Assembly (NCBI GenBank): GCA_016787135.1
Contig: JAEUVK010000132.1
Coordinates: forward strand, 1 to 52,519
DNA: 52,519 bases
Reading direction: 5' to 3'
Source: Chitinophagaceae bacterium
Lineage (GTDB): Bacteria; Bacteroidota; Bacteroidia; Chitinophagales; Chitinophagaceae
The notes below the pieces were generated by a model. It did not search any database, was not told the origin of the DNA, and saw nothing but the letters and a program-made list of their open reading frames with translations. Shown here one piece after another: positions 35,934 to 43,936 of this stretch. The first letter of the stretch is position 1. Each line of letters begins with the position of its first letter. A program made the translations under genes and the position numbers.

Positions 35934-37457
35934 GTGAAGAGAAGACAACTGGCTTTTACGATTGGGGCATTTGTTACCGGTCTTGTCATTATACTTAATT
36001 CCTGCAAAAAGATAAACGAATCTACTGAGTTAGGCGGCGATCTTATTCCTCCCATTGATAATATTCACACCTTTGACACTACGCTGGATGTTCAGGCATA
36101 TAATGATCTGTTTACATTAGGAGGCACCGACCCTTTGAAAGAAGACTCCCTGCGAAGCGATTACAGCGACGAGCAGTTTCTGGGACGTATAGATAATGAC
36201 CCGATATTCGGAAAGACTGAAGCCGAAATGTATTTCGAGCTAAAACCATCATACTATCCCTGGACATTTCGTAACAGGCCTGACAGCCTTTACTTTGATT
36301 CAGTGGTGCTGGTGCTCGACTATGTTGAAACTTATGGAGATAGCACTATTCCCCAGACAATATCGGTGTCAGAAGTTACCAGCAATTTCAGGGTTGACAC
36401 TTCTTATATCATAAGAAAGAACACAGATATCTCTACCGGATCAACCATGGGTTCCAGAACGATAATACCTGCGGGTTTAGATGATTCTGTGAAGGTGTAC
36501 CTGGATACCACCCGGAATCAGCTTCGTATCAGGTTGGATGATGCTTTTGGCCAAAAATTATTGAACACATTTGATACATCTTCTGCCAACGGGAAATTAA
36601 AAGCATATTCGACCGACTCGGCATTTAAATCTTATTTTAAAGGTTTTGCACTTAAATCAACCGGGGCCGGCAATGCTATCATGGGCTTCAATCTCCAGGG
36701 GGCTAATACCAAGCTGGCGATTTATTACAGATATCTGCATGGTAAATCGGACGGAGATATCGATACTACTGTTGATTACTTTGATTTCAAACCATATTCT
36801 TCATATGGGTTAGCCGGTAGTGCTTCTCACAATTATATTAAAAGAGATTATTCGGGAACACCACTGCTGGCGGCTCAGGGCGGCACATCGCCTGACCCCA
36901 TCATTTATTTGCAGAATACACCAGGTTCTTTTGCCACAGTCAAGATTCCCGGAATGGCCGCATTGAATAACCGGATTATCCACCGGGCCGAGCTGATCGC
37001 TGAACAGGTATATCATGTCAGCGATTCTATGTTCTCCCCGCCGACTTATCTGTTCCTTGATGCCTACGTGCCTTCTCTTTCAAAATACATGACCATTCCG
37101 TATGACCTTTCATATGACGGCTCCGGAAATCTGAGCCTGGGGAGTTTTGGCATTGCGCCGATCAATAAGCTAGACGGATCGGGAAATGTGGTACGGACCT
37201 GGCATTTTAATTTGTCACGCTATGTACAGCATATTGTGAATGATACAGAGCCTACAGTATATGACCTGAGGCTTTTTGCTCCCTTTCTGGTGAAGGATCA
37301 ATACAGACCTCCTGTAATGGGTTCTACACCTTCTGTTACACAGTTTGGGATCAATCCCACCCTTGCCAAAGGAAGGGTGAGATTAGCAGGAAATCTTGGT
37401 CCGGCCGACACCAATCCTCAAAAGATGCGACTGCGAATTATATACTCCAAACTTTAG
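35934..37457 (+). CDS. DUF4270-family lipoprotein
   Basis: 507 residues from a GTG at 35934. The N-terminus is a signal peptide ending in a lipobox-like NSCKK (Cys about 24), so it is probably an outer-membrane lipoprotein. The segment TELGGDLIPPIDNIHTFDTT (about 31-50) and the repeated beta-strand pattern with SDEQFLGRIDNDPIFGKTEAE (in part, about 83-103) are the signature of DUF4270, a Bacteroidota family of unknown role. It follows the GT5-like gene by 28 bases, so the two are co-transcribed. Its transcript appears to end in the hairpin at 37484-37515. Confidence 0.85.
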   Translation: MKRRQLAFTIGAFVTGLVIILNSCKKINESTELGGDLIPPIDNIHTFDTTLDVQAYNDLFTLGGTDPLKEDSLRSDYSDEQFLGRIDNDPIFGKTEAEMYFELKPSYYPWTFRNRPDSLYFDSVVLVLDYVETYGDSTIPQTISVSEVTSNFRVDTSYIIRKNTDISTGSTMGSRTIIPAGLDDSVKVYLDTTRNQLRIRLDDAFGQKLLNTFDTSSANGKLKAYSTDSAFKSYFKGFALKSTGAGNAIMGFNLQGANTKLAIYYRYLHGKSDGDIDTTVDYFDFKPYSSYGLAGSASHNYIKRDYSGTPLLAAQGGTSPDPIIYLQNTPGSFATVKIPGMAALNNRIIHRAELIAEQVYHVSDSMFSPPTYLFLDAYVPSLSKYMTIPYDLSYDGSGNLSLGSFGIAPINKLDGSGNVVRTWHFNLSRYVQHIVNDTEPTVYDLRLFAPFLVKDQYRPPVMGSTPSVTQFGINPTLAKGRVRLAGNLGPADTNPQKMRLRIIYSKL

Positions 37458-37466
37458 TGAATAAGC

Positions 37467-37501
37467 TTTTTATAAAGAAATTGAATCGGGTGCTATATTT
37501 G
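37467..37501 (+). promoter_or_regulatory. Probable metK promoter
   Basis: TATATTTG (37494-37501) fits the -7 consensus exactly. The -33 is weak (TTTT at 37467-37470, 23 bases upstream). The predicted start lies inside the right arm of the hairpin, leaving a leader of about 45 bases before the ATG at 37555. No SAM riboswitch is possible in so short a leader. Confidence 0.5.
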
Positions 37502-37515
37502 CACCCGATTTTATA
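37484..37515 (+). terminator. Terminator after DUF4270 gene, overlapping the metK promoter
   Basis: Perfect 10-bp stem AATCGGGTGC (37484-37493) with GCACCCGATT (37501-37510), loop TATATTT, followed by TTATATT. The loop plus the next G reads TATATTTG, a -7 box, so terminator and promoter share the same bases. Confidence 0.75.
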
Positions 37516-37554
37516 TTAGTAAACTAACCCCATCAATTAAAACAAGACTCATTT

Positions 37555-38811
37555 ATGCCTTACCTCTTTACTTCTGAAAGTGTTTCTGAGGGTCACCCGG
37601 ATAAAGTAGCCGACCAGATATCTGATGCACTTATTGACAACTTCCTCGCATTTGATGCTCAATCAAAAGTGGCCTGTGAAACACTCGTTACTACCGGCCA
37701 GGTTGTATTGGCGGGCGAGGTGAAGTCAAAAGCTTATCTCGATGTGCAGGAAATAGCCCGCGGAGTGATCCGCAAGATCGGGTACACCAAAAGCGAATAC
37801 ATGTTTGAAGCGAGTTCATGCGGTGTTTTATCTGCCATTCATGAACAATCGGCTGATATTAACCAGGGGGTTGACCGTAAGAAGAAAGAAGAGCAGGGGG
37901 CCGGCGACCAGGGAATGATGTTTGGTTATGCTACCAACGAAACGGAGCATTACATGCCATTGGCTTTGGATCTCGCCCATAATCTTCTCATAGAATTGGC
38001 TGCGATCCGCCGCGAAAAGAATTCCAAAATGCCCTACCTGCGTCCCGATGCAAAAAGCCAGGTGACGTTGGAGTATGATGATAATAACAGGCCTGTTCGT
38101 ATTGACGCAATCGTTATCTCAACTCAGCATGATGATTTTGATGCCGAAGCCAAAATGCTGGCTAAGATCAAAAGCGATGTGATCAACATACTGATCCCAA
38201 GAGTAAAAACGAAATACAAAAAGTACGCAAAGCTTTTCAACGATAATATCAAGTATCATATCAATCCGACAGGTAAGTTTGTGATCGGAGGCCCGCATGG
38301 TGATACTGGGTTAACCGGCCGTAAGATCATTGTTGATACCTATGGCGGCAAGGGTGCACACGGTGGCGGCGCTTTCAGCGGAAAAGACCCTTCCAAAGTT
38401 GACCGTAGTGCAGCGTATGCCACAAGACATATAGCCAAGAACCTGGTGGCAGCCGGACTCTGTAGCGAAGTCCTGGTACAGGTTTCTTATGCAATAGGTG
38501 TTGCAAAGCCTACCAGTATTAATGTAAACACATACGGAACTGCCAAAGTTAACCTGACCGACGGGCAGATCAGCAAAATTGTAGAGACCGTTTTCGATAT
38601 GCGTCCTTACTTCATTGAGCAGCGCCTGAAACTGCGTAACCCTATTTACAGTGAAACAGCAGCTTACGGACATATGGGCCGCAGGCCGGAAATTGTTGAA
38701 AAATCTTTTACGTCTCCTGATGGTAAAGTAGCGAAGAAGAAAGTAGAATTGTTTACCTGGGAGAAACTGGATTATGTAGGAAAAGTAAAGAAAGCATTTG
38801 GGTTAAAATAA
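37555..38811 (+). CDS. metK: S-adenosylmethionine synthetase
   Basis: 418 residues. It makes S-adenosylmethionine from methionine and ATP. The invariant motifs are present: [15 protein letters not shown] (about 10-24), [15 protein letters not shown] (about 117-131, the adenosine hexapeptide), [20 protein letters not shown] (about 245-264, phosphate-binding) and [19 protein letters not shown] (about 269-287, P-loop-like). It is longer than the roughly 384 residues of E. coli MetK, mostly from insertions between the domains, as in other Bacteroidota. It stands between two hairpins and is probably monocistronic. Confidence 0.97.
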   Translation: MPYLFTSESVSEGHPDKVADQISDALIDNFLAFDAQSKVACETLVTTGQVVLAGEVKSKAYLDVQEIARGVIRKIGYTKSEYMFEASSCGVLSAIHEQSADINQGVDRKKKEEQGAGDQGMMFGYATNETEHYMPLALDLAHNLLIELAAIRREKNSKMPYLRPDAKSQVTLEYDDNNRPVRIDAIVISTQHDDFDAEAKMLAKIKSDVINILIPRVKTKYKKYAKLFNDNIKYHINPTGKFVIGGPHGDTGLTGRKIIVDTYGGKGAHGGGAFSGKDPSKVDRSAAYATRHIAKNLVAAGLCSEVLVQVSYAIGVAKPTSINVNTYGTAKVNLTDGQISKIVETVFDMRPYFIEQRLKLRNPIYSETAAYGHMGRRPEIVEKSFTSPDGKVAKKKVELFTWEKLDYVGKVKKAFGLK

Positions 38812-38828
38812 GATGCTCATCGGTTTTA

Positions 38829-38866
38829 AAGAATGGCATACTTTGAAAGTATGCCATTCTTTTTTA
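38829..38866 (+). terminator. Terminator after metK
   Basis: Perfect inverted repeat of 16 bp (38829-38844 with 38846-38861, core AATGGCATAC/GTATGCCATT) ending in a T-run to 38865. It lies 18 bases past the metK stop. Confidence 0.9.
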
Positions 38867-38882
38867 CACTTAAATTTGACAG

Positions 38883-39644
38883 GTGAAAAATTTCAGGCAA
38901 CAACATCGTCCAAAAAAAAGTTCGCTGGTGATCGGTCGTAATGCGGTAATAGAAGCGATCCGGTCAGGTAAACAACTTGACAGAATATACCTTGATACAA
39001 AAGCCCATGGGCAGGCGGTCAATGAGATCAAAGAGCTGGCTACACTGCATCACATCCCCGTCAATTATGTACCGGCAGCAAAACTGGATGGCTTTAATAT
39101 CACTGGTCATGAGGGATGTGTGGCGCTGATCGCTAAAGTCCAGTATCATGATCTGCAGCAGATCATATCTTTTACAGTAGAAAAAGGGGAGGTCCCGTTG
39201 TTTCTCATTTTAGACGGGATTACAGATATACGAAACATCGGAGGCATTGCCCGGACTGCCTTTTGCTGTGGGGTTCATGCGATCATTATACCTGATAAAG
39301 GAGTAGGGGCATTAAATGAAGATGCTGTTCTTACTTCTGCAGGTGCTTTGGAGAGGATACCGGTTTGCCGGGTGAACAGCTTGATGAAAGCGATAGATGA
39401 ACTGCACATGAACGGGATAAAAGTCTTTGCCAGTGAAATGAAAGCAGCTAAAAAGCTTTACGATTGTGATTTCAGAGAGCCGTGTGCCGTAGTGATGGGC
39501 AGTGAAGAAAAAGGTATCTACCCAGCATTACTGAAAATATGCGATGAGAAAATCAAAATCCCCATGAAAGGGGATTTTGAAAGTTTGAATGTGAGTGTAG
39601 CTACGGGGATGATATTGTATGAGGTGATGAAACAACGTGGATAG
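38883..39644 (+). CDS. rlmB: 23S rRNA guanosine-2'-O-methyltransferase, SpoU/TrmH family (RlmB-like)
   Basis: 253 residues from a GTG at 38883. The N-terminal substrate-binding domain has LVIGRNAVIEAIRSG (about 16-30) and TGHEGCVALI. The knotted SPOUT domain carries the three SpoU motifs: LILDGITDIRNIGGIARTA (about 107-125, with the Asn and Arg of motif 1), VVMGSEEKGI (about 199-208) and IPMKGDFESLNVSVATGMIL (about 220-239). RlmB methylates G2251 of 23S rRNA in E. coli; TrmH-type tRNA activity is a possible alternative because the family is hard to split by sequence. It is convergent to the DUF6268 gene, with only two bases between stops. Confidence 0.9.
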   Translation: MKNFRQQHRPKKSSLVIGRNAVIEAIRSGKQLDRIYLDTKAHGQAVNEIKELATLHHIPVNYVPAAKLDGFNITGHEGCVALIAKVQYHDLQQIISFTVEKGEVPLFLILDGITDIRNIGGIARTAFCCGVHAIIIPDKGVGALNEDAVLTSAGALERIPVCRVNSLMKAIDELHMNGIKVFASEMKAAKKLYDCDFREPCAVVMGSEEKGIYPALLKICDEKIKIPMKGDFESLNVSVATGMILYEVMKQRG

Positions 39645-39646
39645 AT

Positions 39647-40516
39647 TCAGCGGAACCGTATCCTGTAAGCCAGAAAAGCTTTAAAAAGCAAACCGGGATT
39701 CATCTTTTTATCTATAAAATATTTCGGTTTCTCCTTTTCTACGCCAAGCCGGAATTTCCTGACGACTGAATGGCCTGTTTCGAGGGTCAATAAAATATTT
39801 TTAGAAATATAAATGTCAGCAAACAGGGCAAGTTGATTGTCTTGTACCCTCAGGTATTTACGAATAAGGCTGTAATTGATATATCCTGCCTGGTAGGTAT
39901 TGGTGATTGACCGGAACGAAGCTCCATAATAGAACCGGTTAGCCACTTTGTGCTCAAATACCAGGTGTCCCGGCAGTACGCCGAAAAGATTATTCTTTTC
40001 ATTGATCCTCCATTCAATGCCGAACAATGGCATAAAGAAGGCCCCTGAAAACTCATCATTGTAATACAGGCCAAATTTGTATCGAATGTTATTGCCTTTC
40101 TTATACGTAGCCAATACCGCCGCACCTAACTGAAAGCTATTATCAAACACTTTTGATTCATACCCGTTCCATCTGGGTATTGTTGTTACTCCTATAGTCC
40201 AATTGGAAGAAATTGGAAAGATCGTAGTGACCGGGAATGCAAAAGATTGCAGTGATCCGGGCAGGTTATTAAGGTCATTACTGCTAATATCCCATCTTTC
40301 TGCAAAAGGGCTTAATACGATCATACTACTATCCTTCTTAAATATTAATGGTAGATTCAGGCTGGCGTTATAATAACTGAATTTATTGGAGCTATTATTT
40401 GACCCAAGACCGACATCATGTCCAGCCTGGCATCGGATATTTATAAGGTCAAGATAAGGCTGACATGCTGCGATCTCATTCCAAAGGATGAGCAGTGTTA
40501 TGAAAATGTATTTCAT
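39647..40516 (-). CDS. Probable outer-membrane protein, DUF6268-like
   Basis: 289 residues. A short signal peptide (MKYIFITLLILWNEIAACQ) is followed by repeated amphipathic strands of the outer-membrane barrel type (ASLNLPLIFKKDSSMIVLSP, WTIGVTTIPRWNG, IRYKFGLYYNDEFSGAF, FYYGASFRSITNTYQAG) and ends with FKAFLAYRIRFR. The plan resembles DUF6268, a family of unknown function, from memory. The signal peptide contains a Cys (IAACQ), so a lipoprotein cannot be excluded. It follows the fatty acid hydroxylase gene by 14 bases on the same strand. Confidence 0.72.
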   Translation of the reverse strand: MKYIFITLLILWNEIAACQPYLDLINIRCQAGHDVGLGSNNSSNKFSYYNASLNLPLIFKKDSSMIVLSPFAERWDISSNDLNNLPGSLQSFAFPVTTIFPISSNWTIGVTTIPRWNGYESKVFDNSFQLGAAVLATYKKGNNIRYKFGLYYNDEFSGAFFMPLFGIEWRINEKNNLFGVLPGHLVFEHKVANRFYYGASFRSITNTYQAGYINYSLIRKYLRVQDNQLALFADIYISKNILLTLETGHSVVRKFRLGVEKEKPKYFIDKKMNPGLLFKAFLAYRIRFR

Positions 40517-40530
40517 GATCCGGTTCAGTT

Positions 40531-41412
40531 TTATTTATCTTTTTTTAGAAAGGATCTTAATTGCCTGGCTGTTTTTGTGCTGCCATCTTTGCTCCATCCC
40601 GGGGAGTTGAATATGTAATTCAGGTAGTCTTTTAATTTTTTTGCCTTTTTCAAATCGCTGAACATACTTTTCCATTCATGAAAGGCAATAGCAAAGGGGT
40701 TGGATGATCCTATCTTTTTAGTAAGGCCATAAACGGGTGGATCCGTTTCTTTTTGAAAAGTGCCGAAGAGTTTGTCCCATATGATCAGAAATCCCCCATG
40801 ATTCTTATCAAGGTACTCAATATTGCTAGCATGGTGTATCCGATGATGAGAAGGGGTATTAAAAAAAGCTTCGAACCAGCCCGGCATTTTCCGGATCACT
40901 TCTGTGTGGAGCCAGAACTGGTAAATAACACTGATCGCTTTCATCAGCATGATCATTGCTGGTTCTATTCCAATAAAAGGCAACCATGCCCAGAAAAGGA
41001 AGTTACCGGTAATATTACTTGTCCAGGGAACTCTCATGCCTCCGGACAATGAAAATGTCTCCGGGGAGTGATGAACGGCATGGGATGCCCAGAAGAATCG
41101 GATTTTGTGGCTAAGCCTGTGGAACCAATACCATGAGAGGTCATCTCCGAAAAAGCAGATCACCCATGCCCATATGCTTGTAGCAGGCAGGTCAAAAAGT
41201 CGATATTTGTATATGAGAGTATAGACCAGCAGGATTGTGCCATTGGTGAGAAAAGAAATAACAGAAGCGCCAAAGGCTATCCATATATCTGCCCAAAATT
41301 CTTTTTTACTTCCGGCATGTCTTTTTTCTTTCCGTAAGTAAATTAATTCTGCTGCAATTAAGATCAGAAAAAATGGCGTGGCCCGTATGAGTATGTTGCT
41401 GGTGATGGGCAT
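40531..41412 (-). CDS. Fatty acid hydroxylase / sterol desaturase family membrane enzyme
   Basis: 293 residues from the ATG at 41412 (MPITSN). A reading to 41484 would run into the small gene upstream. It has several transmembrane helices and the full set of di-iron histidine motifs: WFHRLSHKIRFFWASHAVHHS (in part; HxxxH and HxxHH, about 100-120) and HHRIHHA (about 194-200) with a further His in DKNHGG. These enzymes hydroxylate or desaturate lipid tails in the membrane; Bacteroidota use relatives to hydroxylate sphingolipids, ornithine lipids or carotenoids. The substrate is unknown. It is preceded by the 85-residue gene with a 17-base gap and followed by the DUF6268-like gene. Confidence 0.9.
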   Translation of the reverse strand: MPITSNILIRATPFFLILIAAELIYLRKEKRHAGSKKEFWADIWIAFGASVISFLTNGTILLVYTLIYKYRLFDLPATSIWAWVICFFGDDLSWYWFHRLSHKIRFFWASHAVHHSPETFSLSGGMRVPWTSNITGNFLFWAWLPFIGIEPAMIMLMKAISVIYQFWLHTEVIRKMPGWFEAFFNTPSHHRIHHASNIEYLDKNHGGFLIIWDKLFGTFQKETDPPVYGLTKKIGSSNPFAIAFHEWKSMFSDLKKAKKLKDYLNYIFNSPGWSKDGSTKTARQLRSFLKKDK

Positions 41413-41429
41413 TACTATATTTTGGCTTA

Positions 41430-41687
41430 TTATTGAATCAGGTAAATTTTTAATGAGATAAGAACTATAGCTGATCCTATACATAATCCTGTCGGGGCGC
41501 CACGCAAACCGCTATTCTTCCTTTTTATGGTGTATGACTTGATGTTTTCGGCAGCTATCGGCAACAGATCATTGGCCTGAATTGTCGCTGTTAATGCTTT
41601 GGATGATCTTAGAAGAACAAGTTGGCTATCGTTTACAGAATTCAAAAAGCCTTTCAGAACCTCCTTTTTGCTGGTGGTAATACCCAT
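41430..41687 (-). CDS. Small protein, beta-hairpin plus C-terminal hydrophobic segment
   Basis: 85 residues from the ATG at 41687 (MGITTSKKEVLKGFL). Pattern: strand KGFLNSVNDSQLVLL (about 12-26), a linker, strand AENIKSYTIKRKNS (about 48-61), a basic stretch RGAPTGLCIGSAIVLISLKIYLI (in part, a likely transmembrane helix, about 63-84). A similar layout (strand, Ile-x-x-I-x-Arg-Lys, then glycine-rich helix) occurs in small Bacteroidota envelope proteins, which normally start with a signal peptide; this one has none. A stop codon lies 13 codons before the ATG in frame. It is 17 bases upstream of the hydroxylase gene and likely co-transcribed. It may be a 5-prime remnant. Confidence 0.55.
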   Translation of the reverse strand: MGITTSKKEVLKGFLNSVNDSQLVLLRSSKALTATIQANDLLPIAAENIKSYTIKRKNSGLRGAPTGLCIGSAIVLISLKIYLIQ

Positions 41688-42025
41688 GACCAATTTTTTT
41701 AGTTTGTTTGGCAACGTAACCAAACCGGATTAGGCATATACTAAACAGCTTGTCAAAAAAGCGGTGAGCCTTAGAAAGGGTTTTATCATTGTTTACAATC
41801 TAACATGAGTAATCGTTTGCAGAGCTAAACTATTTTCAGCAGAGGTAGCTTCCTAATTAGTGTATAGCCCTTGAGTTTGACAAATCTGAACAAATACTAC
41901 TTACCGGGTACATTTTGGCGATCGATGTATTGGTTTTTGCAAAAAATGCGGTATTTTTTATTTGTATAATCGGTTTTCGCCAAACTAGTACGGCCGGTTT
42001 GCAATTATCACCAAAACAAACTGAC
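41688..42025. other. 338-base intergenic gap between divergent genes
   Basis: An AT-rich stretch between the small protein (minus) and the helix-turn-helix gene (plus). No gene, RNA or strong hairpin is visible. On the plus strand TTTG at 41937-41940 with TATTTG 19 bases on is a weak promoter candidate. In-frame extension of the plus-strand reading to 41915 uses no good start and is probably chance. Confidence 0.5.
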
Positions 42026-43036
42026 ATGACATCCACCGGTGTTCAGCAGGTATTCTTTAATCATATAAAGAGTATTCTGCCCCATCATTTGTCTATAGTA
42101 GATGAAGTAGCCAACCTGCTCAACATAAGTAATGATAGTGCATACAGGCGCATGAGGGGGGATAAGCCTCTTACATTTGAAGAGGTACAAAAATTATGCG
42201 TTCACTTCAACATATCCCTTGACAGCATTTTTCATCTTGATACAGACAATTATATTTTTTCAGGGAAACTGGTAAGCCCATCCAGCTTCCATTTTGAATT
42301 GTACCTGAAGAAAATGCTGGCAGACCTGGAAATGATAAAGTCATTTGAAAAGGCGGAATTCTACTTTGTGAACAAGGATATCCCGTTATTTCACCATTTC
42401 CAGATACCGGAACTGGCAGCTTTCAAATTCTTCTTTTTCATGAAGACCATTCTGAGTTACCCTGACCTTGCTTTTGAAAAATTTTCGGTTGACAAGGTCC
42501 CCGAATCATTAAAAACGATCGGCAAAAAAGTTGCTGACACTTATTGCCAGGTATCTTCCACCGAAATATGGAACGTTCATGGTATAGAAACCACTCTTCA
42601 GCAAATAGATTATTACAGGGATAGCAGGGCATTTGAGAAAAAGGAGGATATCCTTTATATCTATGATTGCATGCACCAGATACTAACACATGTAGAGAAA
42701 CAGGCGACTGCCGGGAAAAAGTATCCCTTATTCCTGAATGAAAGCTGGGGCGGTGCTTCCTATAGGCTTTACAATAATGAGGTTTTTATCGGTGACAATA
42801 CTATCTTCGTTGACGCCTCTGTTTTCAGGATAACTTTTATTAATCATAGCGTCATTAATTATATGAGCACAAGAAATACTGAATTCTGTGATCATATCTT
42901 TCAGTCTATTCAGAATACCATACAGCGGTCAATGCAGATCAGTTCTACCGGAGAAAAGGAAAGGGCCAGATTTTTTAACGAAATGCGGGAGAATATAAGT
43001 CGGCGTAAAAAAATCACCCAGAACATGAATTACTGA
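42026..43036 (+). CDS. Helix-turn-helix protein with large uncharacterised C-terminal region
   Basis: 336 residues from the ATG at 42026 (MTSTGVQQV). The first 70 residues look like a Cro/C1-type helix-turn-helix: LSIVDEVANLLNISNDSAYRRMRGDKPLTF (in part, about 22-50), with the Ser-Asn-Asp-Ser-Ala-Tyr-Arg-Arg-x-Arg-Gly stretch as recognition helix. The other 260 residues are alpha-rich, with many aromatic residues (FHFELYLKKMLADLEMIKSF, FKFFFFMKTIL) and no motif I can name. The protein resembles a group of Bacteroidota regulators with the same N-terminus. It lies 39 bases upstream of the HMG-CoA-lyase-like gene, so it may control that gene. Confidence 0.8.
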   Translation: MTSTGVQQVFFNHIKSILPHHLSIVDEVANLLNISNDSAYRRMRGDKPLTFEEVQKLCVHFNISLDSIFHLDTDNYIFSGKLVSPSSFHFELYLKKMLADLEMIKSFEKAEFYFVNKDIPLFHHFQIPELAAFKFFFFMKTILSYPDLAFEKFSVDKVPESLKTIGKKVADTYCQVSSTEIWNVHGIETTLQQIDYYRDSRAFEKKEDILYIYDCMHQILTHVEKQATAGKKYPLFLNESWGGASYRLYNNEVFIGDNTIFVDASVFRITFINHSVINYMSTRNTEFCDHIFQSIQNTIQRSMQISSTGEKERARFFNEMRENISRRKKITQNMNY

Positions 43037-43051
43037 TTCTGACCGGCGGCT

Positions 43052-43059
43052 TACATTTG
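43052..43059 (+). promoter_or_regulatory. Possible -7 box before the HMG-CoA-lyase-like gene
   Basis: TACATTTG fits TAnnTTTG. The -33 position reads ATTA, so only one box is present. It lies in the 39-base gap after the regulator gene and would give a leader of about 10-12 bases. Confidence 0.35.
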
Positions 43060-43075
43060 CACCAGAGAAACTTCA

Positions 43076-43936
43076 ATGATCGACCAACCTATCAAACTGA
43101 TCGAATGCCCCCGCGATGCCATGCAGGGATGGAGGTCTTTTATCCCGACAGAAAAGAAGATAGACTATATCAATTCATTGCTGAAAGTTGGCTTTGATAC
43201 AATTGATTTCGGCAGTTTTGTTTCGCCGAAAGCCATACCACAGATGGCGGATACTGTGGAAGTAATTAAGAAATTGGAATTACAAGCCACGAAATCGAAG
43301 CTGCTGGCCATTGTAGCCAACTATCGCGGCGCTGAAGAGGCTGTTATTTTTGATGAGATCAATTACCTAGGTTTCCCTTTTTCAGTTTCAGAGACCTTTC
43401 AGCAGAGAAATACGAACTCATCTGTTGAACAGTCTTTAAACAGGGTAGAGGAGATACAAAACCTATGTGTAAAGACGGGAAAGGAACTGGTCATTTATAT
43501 TTCGATGGGGTTCGGTAATCCTTACGGGGATCCTTATGATGAAGAAGTTGTTTTTGAATGGGTGAATAAAATTGTGGGAATGGATATCGGTATCATTTCA
43601 CTGGCCGACACTGTAGGCGTGGCTACACCCGGACAAGTGTTTGACATGACAAGCTATCTCCTTGAATCATTGCCGGGTATTGAGATCGGGGTTCATCTTC
43701 ATTCTACACCCGATAACTGGCAGGAAAAGCTGGAGGCGGCAATTAAGGCGGGCTGCACCCGTTTTGACGGAGCCTTGAAGGGTATTGGTGGTTGCCCGAT
43801 GGCAGACGACGAACTGGTGGGTAATATGAACACAGAAAAGATGATCAGTTATTTTGAATCAAAAGGGATATTGACCGGGCTAAACAAAGAAACATTAGCC
43901 GAAAGCCTAGTAATAGCCGGAAAAATTTTTACCTGA
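43076..43936 (+). CDS. HMG-CoA-lyase-like enzyme (HMGL family), divergent
   Basis: 286 residues; TIM-barrel of the HMGL family (HMG-CoA lyase, homocitrate and isopropylmalate synthases). Seen: LIECPRDAMQGW (about 8-19) where HMG-CoA lyase has EVGPRDGLQNE, so the Arg-Asp pair stays but the next residues differ; IDFGSFVSP (about 43-51); IGVHLHSTPDNWQ (about 202-214) where the lyase has HxHDTYG, so the His-x-His stays and the Asp is Ser; and GIGGCPMADDELVGNMNTE (about 237-255) with the catalytic-loop Cys kept. A cleavage of an acyl-CoA-like substrate is likely; HMG-CoA itself is not assured. No leucine genes are near. It overlaps the GSCFA gene by one base. Confidence 0.83.
   Translation: MIDQPIKLIECPRDAMQGWRSFIPTEKKIDYINSLLKVGFDTIDFGSFVSPKAIPQMADTVEVIKKLELQATKSKLLAIVANYRGAEEAVIFDEINYLGFPFSVSETFQQRNTNSSVEQSLNRVEEIQNLCVKTGKELVIYISMGFGNPYGDPYDEEVVFEWVNKIVGMDIGIISLADTVGVATPGQVFDMTSYLLESLPGIEIGVHLHSTPDNWQEKLEAAIKAGCTRFDGALKGIGGCPMADDELVGNMNTEKMISYFESKGILTGLNKETLAESLVIAGKIFT

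Noticed and set aside
37458..37554. SAM riboswitch before metK
   Set aside because: The only structure is one perfect 10-bp hairpin that fits a terminator. The leader after the predicted start is too short for any SAM class.
41915..42025. In-frame extension of the helix-turn-helix gene by 37 codons
   Set aside because: The added sequence is hydrophobic and unlike the family N-terminus, and the ATG at 42026 fits the DNA-binding domain start better.
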